64,000 bases of DNA. Source: Rhizophagus irregularis. Taxonomy: Eukaryota; Glomeromycota; Glomeromycetes; Glomerales; Glomeraceae. The stretch covers positions 3,534,001 to 3,598,000 of the forward strand of contig NC_089431.1 of assembly GCF_026210795.1 (NCBI RefSeq), written 5' to 3'. Below, one piece after another: positions 10,840-20,760 of this stretch. Numbering within the stretch: position 1 is the first letter of the stretch; every line of letters begins with the position of its first letter. The position numbers and the translations under genes are program-made. Under the pieces are notes generated by a model, which had not been told where the DNA came from, searched no databases, and was given only the letters and a program-made list of their open reading frames with translations.

Positions 10840-13800
10840 ATGACCATACAAGATCATTTCGAACAACAATTACAATTAACTACTCGCCATACTGCTCAAC
10901 ATCTTTTAAATATAAATCCACCTACTACTGTAGATCATTCTTGTCGTATCTGTTATCCTCCACCTCTTGTTTTACCACCTGCCTTTCAAAATTTCTGGAA
11001 TTGGATTAGTAACTACTTCTTTGCAGTTAGTTATACCTCCTACACTATAAGGGCTTTACCTATCTTCTGTCAAGCATTTCAATTAGATAACAATAGAATC
11101 AAAGGACTCCAAGTTTTAATCCTATCTAGTAAACTACTTTTTAGTATTAGATACCAGCAAAGACCTGATCCTATCAGAAATCTAGTATTTTTCTTCTTCA
11201 ATCTTACTCATAGAACAAACTATTTTAATAATCCTGTTACACCTCAATTAGTTGCTCAACTTAACACTGATATCCAAACTGAAAGAAATAATAACCCTAA
11301 TAATCTCATAGATAACCCTCCTGTTTATAATCAAAATATGGCTGACGAAGCTGCTATCACCAATGCTTTGCAAACTGTTTTTGGTAATAATGCTGCCAAT
11401 CTTTTGAGCAGAGGAAGTAATATTGCAAAAATTGAACCCTTTTCTGGAAAAGAAGATGAAGATCCTATCGAATGGTTAGCTATTTTTGAAAAGGCTGCTG
11501 CTACTAATGGTTGGACTACTCCTGAGAGAAAACTAGCAGTTGCAGCTTCTTATTTAAGAGGTGCTGCATCTGATTGGTATGATACTAATTCTGCTACAAT
11601 AGGTAACCACTGGGAATCTGGACAAAACACTGGCAATAATTTTACAGACCTTTTTAAAAAATATTTTGCAAATGATACTTGCAAAAATAAATGGTATCAG
11701 GAATTACTCACCTTAAGACAAGGTAGTAATGAAACAGTAAATGATTATGCCGCTAAATTCCAAAGGTTATTAAAGAGAGTTGATACTACCAATGCTATTC
11801 CTGATGCTCAGAAAATTAGAATGTTCCTTTTTGGATTAACTCCTACTATCACTCCTATGGTACATTTACAAGATGCTAATACTTTATCTGATGTCATTGG
11901 TAATGCAAGAAAAGTTGAAACCGGATTAAATTACGCACATTTAGGACCAAGTGTTACTGGAATTGCTACTAAAGTAGCTACTGTATTAACCACACCTGCA
12001 AAAACTGAAAGTCCTCAAATGGAAGCAATTGAAGCATTAACTCAACAAATGCAGAAACTTTCACTTAACTATGCAAATTTATCTAGTGCTTTATTAGCTC
12101 AAACTCAACCCATTCAACCACAACCTGTTAGAAGAATCCAACCTGCGAGATATACTCAACCAAATAATTTAACCCAAACTTTCAGACCTAATAGACCCAG
12201 AACTGATATAAGAGATATCGAATGCTACAGATGTGGAGAAAAAGGACATTACACTAGAGATTGTATGTCAGAAAGAAATGCAAGAAGACCTCAAAGAAGA
12301 GATGCTCATTATTTGGAAACATATGAAGAAACTTATGATTCTTATGATAATTATTATGAAGATGAATATTATCAAGATTATTACGATGACAATTATGAGG
12401 AAGCTGAAGCCTATGTCACTACTCGTTCTAGATCTCAACCAACCACTAACTATAGGCCAAAACCTAAACAACCAAGAGCTGTAGAAAATATTATTTCATC
12501 TGAATCACAACAAGAACAGAGATTGAGAAGACCCCAACCAAGACAAAATATCAATATTCCAATGGATGAAGTTATTGAAACAACTGCTACTCCTGCTGTT
12601 CCACCAAAAAGAACTGTTAAAAGAACCCCAAGAATGCCCTCAATTATTGAACAGATGCCTCCTTATCGCATTTCAGATGACATATTAAATATGCCATCTT
12701 CAGCAAAGATTGGACAACTTTTGAAATATAACGACCAAAAGAAAGATTTTGCCAGAATTTTGAGAAGACCACCTAAGACTCAAGAAACTAACTATGTAGA
12801 TAGAATCTCTGATTCAGAAGAAGGTGATACTAGAGACACCACTGCTGTGAAATGTGCAGTGAGAATTAAAGGAGATCCTGTTTATGCAATTTTAGATTCA
12901 GGAGCTGCTGTTTGTGTTATCACCAAATCTCTTGCTCGAAAGTTGAGATTGAAAATCACTAAACCCTCCAACACTATTGTAGTCACTGCGGATGGGACAA
13001 GAAACAGAGCCTTAGGACAAATAGAAAAAGTACCTATAGTAATTCAAACTCTCCTTATCCCTACCACTTTCCATGTTATTGACTCAAAGGATGAAACCCT
13101 ACTCTTAGGAACTGACTGGTTTAGGCGTACCAGAGCTGTACTTGATTTCAATAATAAATCAGTTCAATTGACTTTCCTAGCTAAAACTATTCTTGCACCT
13201 ATTTCAATTCATATTGGAGAAGTTCCCAGATATGTATCTTTCCAAGAAGAAGAAATTGACAATGAAATAGACGAAATTTTTGATGAATATGAGTATGAGG
13301 ATGACCTAATTGAAAAAGAAATTCACCTTCTTAATAGTGAATCAAGTGAAGATGAAGAAATATGGGAACAATGGTATCAACAACCACTAAACTATAACCC
13401 TTGGGATGAAAAGGAGGAAATTCCTGACCAATATAATTTATTAGAAGATATTTTAAATGATTACCTAACTGAAGATGATGAAGATAAAACTGATAATCCT
13501 GCACTATTCTTAGCTCAAGCAGAAAAAGGAAATGAGTGGAATATCCAAAAAGACCTACATGTCGGACCGCTTACAGATCATCAACAGACACAATTCCAAC
13601 AAGTATTGAACAACAATGAAGATATTTGTGCAAAGAGCCAGACTGATATTGGGAGAACTGGATTAATTAAACATCAAATCCACACTGGAGACGCTGCACC
13701 TCAAGCAAGAAGTCCCTACAGAACTAACCCTAAGAAGAAAGAATTCCTTAGAGAAGAAATAAAGAAGTTGGAACAACAAGGAATGATAAAGAAATCCATG

Positions 13801-15177
13801 AGCCCATGGGCTGCACCAGTAGTAATAGTAGACAAGAAAGGAGGAGACCTGCGAATGTGTGTTGATTATAGACCGCTCAATAAAGTTACAAAACCTGACG
13901 CATATCCCTTACCTCGTATCGATGATTTGCTTGAATCCTTCAGAACTGCTAATTGGTTCTCTACATTAGACCTTGCTAGTGGCTTTTGGCAAGTGGAAAT
14001 GGATCCTAAAGACAAGGAAAAAACAGCTTTTATAACAGATTTTGGATTATATGAATTTAACGTCATGCCTTTTGGATTGAGGAATGCTCCAGGAACCTTC
14101 CAAAGGTTAATGAACTATGTATTACAAGAGTTTTTGGGAAAATTCGTGGCTGTTTATTTAGATGACATAATTATTTACTCAAAGACCTTTGAACAACATC
14201 TGGATAATATTACTCAAGTTTTCCAAGCGCTCAGAAATGCTAATTTAAAAATTAAGCTGAAGAAATGTTATTTTTGCCTTCCTAGTATTGCTTTCCTTGG
14301 ACATATCGTAGGAAGAGATGGTATAAGAGTTGATCCTTCAAAAATAGAGAAGATTAGAAATTTTCCTGCACCCACCTCTGTTACTGAAATTAGATCGGCT
14401 TTAGGATTATTCTCCTATTACAGAAAATTTATCAAGGATTTTTCTAAAATTGCGAAGCCTATCTCTAAGTTATTACAAAAAGAAACTCCATTTCAATGGA
14501 CAGAGAAGCAACAGAAAGCATTTGAACACCTGAAAGAAAGATTAATCTCAGCACCTATTTTGAGGTATCCCGACTTTGAACAACCTTTTATTTTATATAC
14601 TGATGCTTCTGGAACAGGATTAGGAGCTGTACTCTCTCAAAAAGATAAAGAAGGAAAAGAATATGTAGTTGCTTATGCAAGTAGAAGTTTAAATAAACAT
14701 GAACAAAACTATGCTGTAACAGACCTAGAATGTTTGGCTATTGTATGGGCAATTAATTATTTTCAGCATTATTTAGGATTATTACCTTTCTCAGTAGTTA
14801 CTGACCATTCTGCCCTCAAATGGTTACAAACTTCAAAAATTCCAACTGGAAGGAGAGCGAGATGGATTATGCAACTACAGCAATATGATTTTACTATTCA
14901 GCATAGAGCTGGAAAAGCCAATGCCAATGCAGATGCTCTCTCAAGAATTAATCCAACAGAAGAACCTATTAATTCAGCTGAATGTTTTCTAGCAATTATT
15001 GGCGAAGAAAAGAATATTTATGAAGTACAAAATGATGGATATAGTAGACCACAAAGAATTCCTAAGAAATTCAACATTATTCAACCTGAATTTAAACCTG
15101 AATATTTAATTAATGAACCATTTTGGGAACACTCTCAAAGGAAATATCGATTTAATTTCTTTTCCCATCTTTATTAA
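10840..15177 (+). CDS. Ty3/gypsy Gag-protease-RT-RNase H polyprotein
   Basis: 1445 residues in one frame. An N-terminal region of about 170 residues without known match precedes the Ty3-type gag domain (FSGKEDEDPIEWLAIFEK at about residue 199; MFLFGL at about 328). A CCHC knuckle CYRCGEKGHYTRDC begins at residue 462, and an acidic Tyr-rich stretch follows. The aspartic protease active site LDSGAA has its Asp at 686. Reverse transcriptase has the catalytic YLDD (Asp1108 and Asp1109). RNase H has TDASG with its Asp at 1255. There is no gag/pol frameshift. The ORF ends in TAA 122 bp before the integrase ORF, so the integrase is not part of the same reading frame. All key residues are intact. The product would form cytoplasmic virus-like particles and copy the RNA. 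Confidence 0.95.
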   Translation: MTIQDHFEQQLQLTTRHTAQHLLNINPPTTVDHSCRICYPPPLVLPPAFQNFWNWISNYFFAVSYTSYTIRALPIFCQAFQLDNNRIKGLQVLILSSKLLFSIRYQQRPDPIRNLVFFFFNLTHRTNYFNNPVTPQLVAQLNTDIQTERNNNPNNLIDNPPVYNQNMADEAAITNALQTVFGNNAANLLSRGSNIAKIEPFSGKEDEDPIEWLAIFEKAAATNGWTTPERKLAVAASYLRGAASDWYDTNSATIGNHWESGQNTGNNFTDLFKKYFANDTCKNKWYQELLTLRQGSNETVNDYAAKFQRLLKRVDTTNAIPDAQKIRMFLFGLTPTITPMVHLQDANTLSDVIGNARKVETGLNYAHLGPSVTGIATKVATVLTTPAKTESPQMEAIEALTQQMQKLSLNYANLSSALLAQTQPIQPQPVRRIQPARYTQPNNLTQTFRPNRPRTDIRDIECYRCGEKGHYTRDCMSERNARRPQRRDAHYLETYEETYDSYDNYYEDEYYQDYYDDNYEEAEAYVTTRSRSQPTTNYRPKPKQPRAVENIISSESQQEQRLRRPQPRQNINIPMDEVIETTATPAVPPKRTVKRTPRMPSIIEQMPPYRISDDILNMPSSAKIGQLLKYNDQKKDFARILRRPPKTQETNYVDRISDSEEGDTRDTTAVKCAVRIKGDPVYAILDSGAAVCVITKSLARKLRLKITKPSNTIVVTADGTRNRALGQIEKVPIVIQTLLIPTTFHVIDSKDETLLLGTDWFRRTRAVLDFNNKSVQLTFLAKTILAPISIHIGEVPRYVSFQEEEIDNEIDEIFDEYEYEDDLIEKEIHLLNSESSEDEEIWEQWYQQPLNYNPWDEKEEIPDQYNLLEDILNDYLTEDDEDKTDNPALFLAQAEKGNEWNIQKDLHVGPLTDHQQTQFQQVLNNNEDICAKSQTDIGRTGLIKHQIHTGDAAPQARSPYRTNPKKKEFLREEIKKLEQQGMIKKSMSPWAAPVVIVDKKGGDLRMCVDYRPLNKVTKPDAYPLPRIDDLLESFRTANWFSTLDLASGFWQVEMDPKDKEKTAFITDFGLYEFNVMPFGLRNAPGTFQRLMNYVLQEFLGKFVAVYLDDIIIYSKTFEQHLDNITQVFQALRNANLKIKLKKCYFCLPSIAFLGHIVGRDGIRVDPSKIEKIRNFPAPTSVTEIRSALGLFSYYRKFIKDFSKIAKPISKLLQKETPFQWTEKQQKAFEHLKERLISAPILRYPDFEQPFILYTDASGTGLGAVLSQKDKEGKEYVVAYASRSLNKHEQNYAVTDLECLAIVWAINYFQHYLGLLPFSVVTDHSALKWLQTSKIPTGRRARWIMQLQQYDFTIQHRAGKANANADALSRINPTEEPINSAECFLAIIGEEKNIYEVQNDGYSRPQRIPKKFNIIQPEFKPEYLINEPFWEHSQRKYRFNFFSHLY

Positions 15178-15299
15178 ATTTTCTTTTTTTTTATTTTATT
15201 ATTTATTATTATTATTTATTTATTATCTATACAATTATCCAATTCAATTATTAACCAATTAAAACAACAAAACCTTTAATAATAATCAATCAAAACAAT

Positions 15300-16592
15300 A
15301 TGGAACTACAACAATACCAAAACCTTTATCAATATTTACAATCACAACAACTACCACCAAATTTAACAACACAACAAAAGCGCAAATTTATTAATTTTTC
15401 TAAAAATTTTATCATCAAAAATAACTTTATCTACAAAATAGACAAAAGACAACAAAACAATTTACTCAGAGTAATCAGAAACTATGAAGCAGAACCTGTT
15501 CTTTTTATGATGCATAATGATCCAACAGCTGGACATTTTGCTACAGATATAATGTTTGAGAAAATACGTTCCAGGTATTACTGGCCTCAAATGTATGAAA
15601 ATATAAGAGCGTATGTTCAAGCATGTGATCAATGTCAAAGAAGGGGAAAGTATAAAAGAACAGAACCATTACACCCAATACCTGCCTTTGAACCTTTTTA
15701 TCAAATTGGAATAGATATAGTAGGACCTTTACCATGCTCTAAAAAAGGTAATAGATATATTGTAGTCGCAATAGATTATTTAACAAAATGGCCTGAAGCG
15801 AAAGCCTTATCAGAAGCTACAGCAGAAAATGTTGCTACCTTTATTTATGAAAATATTATTTGTCAACATGGATGTCCTTCAAGAATTTTATCAGATAGAG
15901 GATCTCATTTCAATAATAAAATGATCGACAGTCTTACCCAGCGATTTCAAATTAAACATCATTTTTCTACTCCTTATCATCCACAAACAAATGGATTAGT
16001 GGAACGATTTAATAGAACACTATGCGAAGCTTTAGCAAAAACTGCAACAGATACTGATGAATGGGATTTATTTATCGCACCAATTTTATTTGCATATAGA
16101 ACCAGTAAAAATTCTTCAACAAAAATAGAACCTTTCTTTTTAGTATATGGACGATCAGCAAAATTACCAATAGATAATGATGATAATTTGTGTAATAATT
16201 CTGATACTTTATTAAAACGTGTCAAACATTTAATTGATGATGTACCACAAATCAGAGAAGAGGCACGTGTGCAGATCAATAAATCACAGCAGAAACAAAA
16301 GGATCGACATGACGCAAAATTAAAGAAAAATATTTCTTACCAAATAGGAGACAAAGTTCTTTATTTTAATGCAGCTAAAGAAAAACAATGGTCTGGAAAA
16401 TTAGACCCTAAATGGAAAGGACCATTTTACATCCATCAAGTTTTATTAAATGGATCATACAAATTAAGAACTTTGGAAGGACGAGTTTTAATAACTCCAG
16501 TTAATGGAACGTTACTTAAATTATATCATGATCGACAAAATTGGCAACCTATGGTTGTTATAAATAATATAAAAAGACTAGACGTTCAGTAA
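15300..16592 (+). CDS. Ty3/gypsy integrase in a separate ORF
   Basis: 430 residues. It has an HHCC zinc-binding region (HNDPTAGH and CDQCQRR) followed by an RNase-H-fold DDE core: Asp139 in GIDIVGPLP, Asp199 in LSDRGSHF and Glu235 in LVERFNRT, which is D-X35-E. A GPFYIHQVL-type C-terminal domain follows; no chromodomain is visible. Integrase inserts the double-stranded cDNA in the nucleus and makes the short target duplication. The start is ATG after a spacer rich in T and AAAC. The frame is -1 relative to the polyprotein but not contiguous, so expression would need splicing, reinitiation or its own mRNA. In most Ty3/gypsy elements integrase is fused to RT, so this split is noteworthy. Confidence 0.93.
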   Translation: MELQQYQNLYQYLQSQQLPPNLTTQQKRKFINFSKNFIIKNNFIYKIDKRQQNNLLRVIRNYEAEPVLFMMHNDPTAGHFATDIMFEKIRSRYYWPQMYENIRAYVQACDQCQRRGKYKRTEPLHPIPAFEPFYQIGIDIVGPLPCSKKGNRYIVVAIDYLTKWPEAKALSEATAENVATFIYENIICQHGCPSRILSDRGSHFNNKMIDSLTQRFQIKHHFSTPYHPQTNGLVERFNRTLCEALAKTATDTDEWDLFIAPILFAYRTSKNSSTKIEPFFLVYGRSAKLPIDNDDNLCNNSDTLLKRVKHLIDDVPQIREEARVQINKSQQKQKDRHDAKLKKNISYQIGDKVLYFNAAKEKQWSGKLDPKWKGPFYIHQVLLNGSYKLRTLEGRVLITPVNGTLLKLYHDRQNWQPMVVINNIKRLDVQ

Positions 16593-16611
16593 ATAAGAAA
16601 TAATTTTCAAA

Positions 16612-17013
16612 ATGACTCCAGTAGATATTTTCAACGATTTAATAGAAATTGAACCAATAGAAATAATTTTTCCTGTAGATCCTGTAAATGACGAATTATC
16701 ATCAGACCAAAAATTTATCCAATACTATCAATTATTACAAAGATATTCACGACTAAAAAGGAGACAATACACTTTATTTTATGCTTATAAACTTGGACAA
16801 TTATTAGAAAATCAAATATTATCACGTGCTCAGAAAACTTTATTTAGATCTAGAATGACGACACACTTTTATCAAGGATGTATTAGGACCTATCATATTT
16901 TTCTTAATATAGGAGTAGAACAAATATTTAGAACAAAATTAGTAACTTTTATGATGTTGAAAAAGTTAAAGTCACAAGAATTTCGATTATTATGTGGAGC
17001 TGAATTTAGTTAA
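16612..17013 (+). CDS. accessory sense ORF of the Ty3 element, unknown function
   Basis: 133 residues starting MTPVDIFNDL, 19 bp after the integrase stop. The first 40 residues are acidic and the rest is basic and rich in Tyr, Leu and Phe (YSRLKRRQYTLFYAYKL). I see no signal peptide, zinc finger or confident membrane segment. Its position between integrase and the 3' LTR is where env-like or accessory genes lie in gypsy elements. Nothing in the sequence supports an envelope function. The next ORF in this strand (17051-17311) is low-complexity and I do not call it. Confidence 0.6.
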   Translation: MTPVDIFNDLIEIEPIEIIFPVDPVNDELSSDQKFIQYYQLLQRYSRLKRRQYTLFYAYKLGQLLENQILSRAQKTLFRSRMTTHFYQGCIRTYHIFLNIGVEQIFRTKLVTFMMLKKLKSQEFRLLCGAEFS

Positions 17014-17396
17014 TGATAATCCTTAAAATCGATAAATTAATCGTGAATGATTGACAAAATTAGAAATCAATGATGATCGACAAATCAAATTAGTTTTTAT
17101 GTTGAACAAACTGATCAAAAATGATCAGCATGAATATGCGACTCAATGCCCCAGAAAATTTACAAAATTTTGTGAAAAAAAAAAAAAAAAAATTTTTTTT
17201 ATCATATATATATTATATTTATTATATAACAAAATAATAAAAGATGATTACATAATAGAAAAGAAAATTATATGGAAGAAGGAGGATTACGAGAATTATC
17301 TCTATTTCTAAGCAAAACTATCATCCCTTCAGCCCTATAGTGTGCAGCATTTCTTTCCCGACGCAACCTATTGCAATTTTCCTTCAAAGCTGAAAT

Positions 17397-17969
17397 TTAC
17401 CGACGAAAAGCAAGATGTTCATTTACTCTCTCATTTTTAAGCCGTTGAATGAAATCGTCACGTTCCTGGATATCATTCAACATAATTTCATTCTCAGCGA
17501 CTAGTTGATACTGTTCAGAATTAGTAAGAGGAAGAGAAGCTTGTTGTTGTTCAACTAATTCGTCACGTGACGAAGCTTCTTGGAGTTGCTCCTGGAGTGA
17601 TGATAATTGTTGTTGCAGTTGTTGAACTTGTTGTTGAAGTTCTTGTTGCACCTGAGATTCTTGAGAAGATTTTATAATCGAAAAATCTTCTCGGACTTGT
17701 ACTTCCTCCTGAAGTTCTTGAACTTCTTGACGTAGTTGAATTATTTCTTCACGAAGTTCCCTGTTTTGAAGAAAAAATTCAGAGGCCACTCGAACTGCCC
17801 TTTGTGATAATTTTTGCGTTTCCTTTCCTTCTTCTTTTTCTTTCTTAGATTTGCGAACAAAAAATCGCTTATTATGGTTTTTTTGAGAACTACATTTATT
17901 TTTCTTTTTAGTTAGTCTGATACGTTCTCTTGGCGTAGATTTCTGGTTATTGTATTTCTTGTATACCAT
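17397..17969 (-). CDS. antisense coiled-coil ORF of the Ty3 element
   Basis: 190 residues on the minus strand starting MVYKKYNNQK. Residues 1-55 are strongly basic (several KKKNK and KSKKEK blocks) and could be a nuclear signal. Residues about 60-150 are Glu/Gln-rich heptad-like coiled coil (LREEIIQLRQEVQELQEE and QQQVQQLQQQL). The element's other ORFs are on the plus strand. Antisense ORFs near the 3' LTR are known in some plant gypsy lineages. This looks analogous, with no evidence of homology. A long open frame in AT-rich DNA with a coherent coiled-coil composition makes it more than a shadow. Function unknown. Confidence 0.65.
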   Translation of the reverse strand: MVYKKYNNQKSTPRERIRLTKKKNKCSSQKNHNKRFFVRKSKKEKEEGKETQKLSQRAVRVASEFFLQNRELREEIIQLRQEVQELQEEVQVREDFSIIKSSQESQVQQELQQQVQQLQQQLSSLQEQLQEASSRDELVEQQQASLPLTNSEQYQLVAENEIMLNDIQERDDFIQRLKNERVNEHLAFRR

Positions 17970-18365
17970 GATGACGAGAAAAGAAAGGAGACGAGAAAAA
18001 TCTTAATTAGGTTACCAGATTTTCAACATTTATGGAAAAAAAACTTACAACAATTTTCTGATGATTTACCAGCCCATCCCGATCCCATAATTCATGATTT
18101 TCTTTTAAATTGATAATGAATTTCTTCCCAGGATCGATGTCACCCGTGTCCTGATCATTTGATGGCCACATTTGAGAAGGCTAATACCTTAGCTTTACAT
18201 GGACTTTGGTTCGTGTCCCTTTCGAGGGCCTACTGTTTTGGTATTACATGGATGACCAGTTTTTTTTCATTTAATAGCGGGTTGGGAGTGAAGTGAAAAG
18301 AAAAGATAAAATTTATTTGGCTTTAATTATTTTTCGTGGGAACTCAAAATTTAGTGAGGGAGATT

Positions 18366-18858
18366 TGATAACGAAGATTATGGCGCAGTAAAAATCACGT
18401 GATTTAAAAATCAGATGATTAATTAGTAGATCAATCATTATGTAATCAAATAATTTTGTAGATCTGATTAACGTTACAATTGTTATTTTTGTTATTTATA
18501 TTATTTATGTTATTTTTATTATTTTTATTATTTCTTTTATTTATTATATTTATTTTATTTACTTTATTTATTTTAGTTATATTATTTTCTTTATATTTTA
18601 TTTTTATATAAATATCTTTTGATTTTTCTTAAGTTAAAGTGTGTGTCAGTGTGTCAGATAAATAGAAAATAGATAGTATAAGTTAGGGATTAACTTGTAT
18701 TAACTATTTAATAAACTCTTATATTAAAAACGAACTGTGATTGTGTTATATTTTGCGTATTGTGTTTTTGCGTGTCTTGCTGATATAAACTACGTTATAG
18801 CTATTGACTCCCTAACGTTTAGTTATAGTTGACAGAGTCTGAGACGGACCTGTTAACA
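18366..18858 (+). repeat. 3' LTR
   Basis: Second copy of the 493-bp LTR, preceded by a purine-rich tract and followed by the ACGT target duplication at 18859-18862, which is also part of the interrupted exon. Confidence 0.95.
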
Positions 18859-19216
18859 ACGTATACTTGACTAGTAAAATATATAAAAGTTAAATCCTAA
18901 AATGATAATACATGAATTATATCAACAATTACATATTTATATATTACAAACTTTGTAACCATTAAATTCCTCATTAGTCAGGTTTAAAATTTTTGCAATA
19001 TTAATGTAAGCACCGGTTGGTTTGGAAATTGATACAGTTTCATCCACCACTTTTTCTAGAATTCTCTATATTTATAATTAAAACTTAATGTTAAAAAGAG
19101 ATCAAACTGCAATATAAATGCTAAAATTAACTTACATTTTGTTGAACAGGAAGATCTGACGATTTTTTTGATTGATTAAGAATGGTTATTTTATTTAATT
19201 TTTTGTTAGTAGCCAT

Positions 19217-20760
19217 AACAAAAAAATCCAAATGTAATGAAGAGAAATTCAGATAGAATGAAGAAAACGAAGAAAAAAGAATGAATTAAATTTCTCTGAA
19301 TTTATATTAACTTGACGAGGTTTTTTTTTAAAAAAAAATATAGAAACATTAGCGATTTTTCCTAAAAAGGAAAGATAAACGAATAATTTTTTTTTTAAAA
19401 AAAAAGGCAGAAACATCATCGACATTTCTTAAAAAAGAAAAATACAACGATCAAATTTTTTTTCTAAAAAAAATTGATAGCGATATTGTGTACAAAAAAG
19501 GAATATAAAAGGGTTTTTATAACATCTATTTTTAGCTATTTCAACAGTTACGGTAGAGTTTTTTAAATAAAGAATAATAAAATGAATAAACGATACAAAT
19601 TATTATAACAAATTATTATAATCGTGCGTGACTTAATAAAAATATGAAGATTTTCCACTAGATTTAGTATTAATATTTTTTGGGAAGTTGTTTCCTATTT
19701 TTTTTTTTTTTTTTTTTTAAAAAAAAAAGTAGAAACATTATCGATTTTCTTAAGATTTTTTAAAAAAAATTGACAATATTTGACAGCAATATTGTATACA
19801 AAAAAGGAATACAAAAGTGACAATATTTGACAGTAATATTGTATACAAAAAAGGAATACAAAAAGGGGTTTTTCATCATAAGACTTCAACCGAAGACCAA
19901 AGTTTCTTAAAGCGATCTTTTTTTTTAAAAAAAAAAAAAAGAACAATCTTTTTTTAAAAAATGACAGCATTCAAAGTACAAAAAAGGAATACAAAGGAGG
20001 TTTTCATATCTATTTTAAAATTACACAGCCATTTTATCATAAGATTTTAACCCCTATAAAAAATTTTTATCCGAATTTTTCCATTATTTCTCCGTGTCTT
20101 CCGTGTCTTCCGTAAAAATTCCGTGAAAATGATACATTCACGGATATCGAGATGAAAATTTCCATGATTTAAAGCTATTTTTACAGGAATGTAATACTTA
20201 TTTAAAATAATAGTTATTTAATTTGATGAATAATTGTTGACGTAAAAATATATTTTTTTTGACGACAAAAAAATAGTGATAGTATTACTGTAGATTAAGT
20301 GTTAGATCCTCGAACGAGGATAATTTTTTTTAAGATGATTAATCCGTCGTTAATCGCAACGAAATAAATGGGTGTGTAACACTGGTGTAAAGATGTATGT
20401 AAAGAGATATGTATAATGCTTTTTTTTTAAAAAAAAAATAGGCAGAAACATTATCAATTGTTCTTAAAAAAAAAAAATCTTTTTTTTAATACAATATTCG
20501 AAGTACAAAAAAGGAATACAAAAGGAGTTTTCATCTATTTTTAAATTACACAGCCATCTTAAAACGACAGGAATATTTGTGTACAAATTATTCCGAATAA
20601 AGATAAATCAAAATTTTTTAGCTTATAAAATCTGAAACATAAATTTTATGCAGTGTGAAAAAAAAAAGTATTTTAGTTTTTAATTTTTATAAATCTTGTA
20701 TAGTGTAAAAAAAAAGTGTTTATTTTTTATAAATTGTGAAAAAAAAGTATTGGAAAAAAA
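19217..20760. repeat. non-coding region of repeated T8A8 palindromes and GGAATACAAAAGG words
   Basis: Four or five blocks share the order TTTTTTTTAAAAAAAA, then GCAGAAACATTATCGA, then TTCTTAAAAAA (near 19321, 19388, 19700, 20420). The phrase GTACAAAAAAGGAATACAAAAG occurs near 19489, 19797, 19848, 19977 and 20501. The region lies immediately upstream of the transposase gene. No exon is recognised. Confidence 0.6.

Larger units (their letters stand above)
10310..18862 (+). mobile_element. Ty3/gypsy LTR retrotransposon, complete
   Basis: LTRs of 493 bp (10314-10806 and 18366-18858) start TG and end CA. They differ at one position that I could find (G versus A near 10609/18661). The 4-bp duplication ACGT flanks the element (10310-10313, 18859-18862). 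A primer-binding-like sequence TGGTGATTCCTGCC begins at 10810, and a purine tract AGTGAGGGAGAT lies at 18353-18364. Gene order is gag-pro-RT-RNaseH, a separate integrase ORF, an extra sense ORF and an antisense ORF. The near-identical LTRs and open ORFs suggest a young, potentially autonomous copy. Confidence 0.95.
10063..19216 (-). pseudogene. small four-exon gene (126 aa) interrupted by the Ty3 retrotransposon
   Basis: The minus-strand exons are 19136-19216, 18952-19065, an exon split into 18859-18870 and 10229-10313, and 10063-10155. All introns have GT..AG ends. Lengths are 27 and 38 codons, 31 codons once one 4-bp ACGT duplication is removed, and 30 codons plus stop. The frame is open throughout. 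It starts MATNKKLNK and ends MNNKRK; it is Lys-rich and predicted helical (SWEKQERRAILKIIEK) and matches no family I know. The Ty3 element cuts it at codon Ile-Arg of SSIRDLIEAY. Apart from the insertion I see no damage, so the insertion is likely recent. Its 3' neighbour on the same strand is the Asn/Lys-rich ORF. Confidence 0.7.

Noticed and set aside
17051-17311. 86-codon plus-strand ORF after the Ty3 accessory ORF
   Set aside because: It crosses an A-run and low-complexity AT sequence and has no coherent composition.
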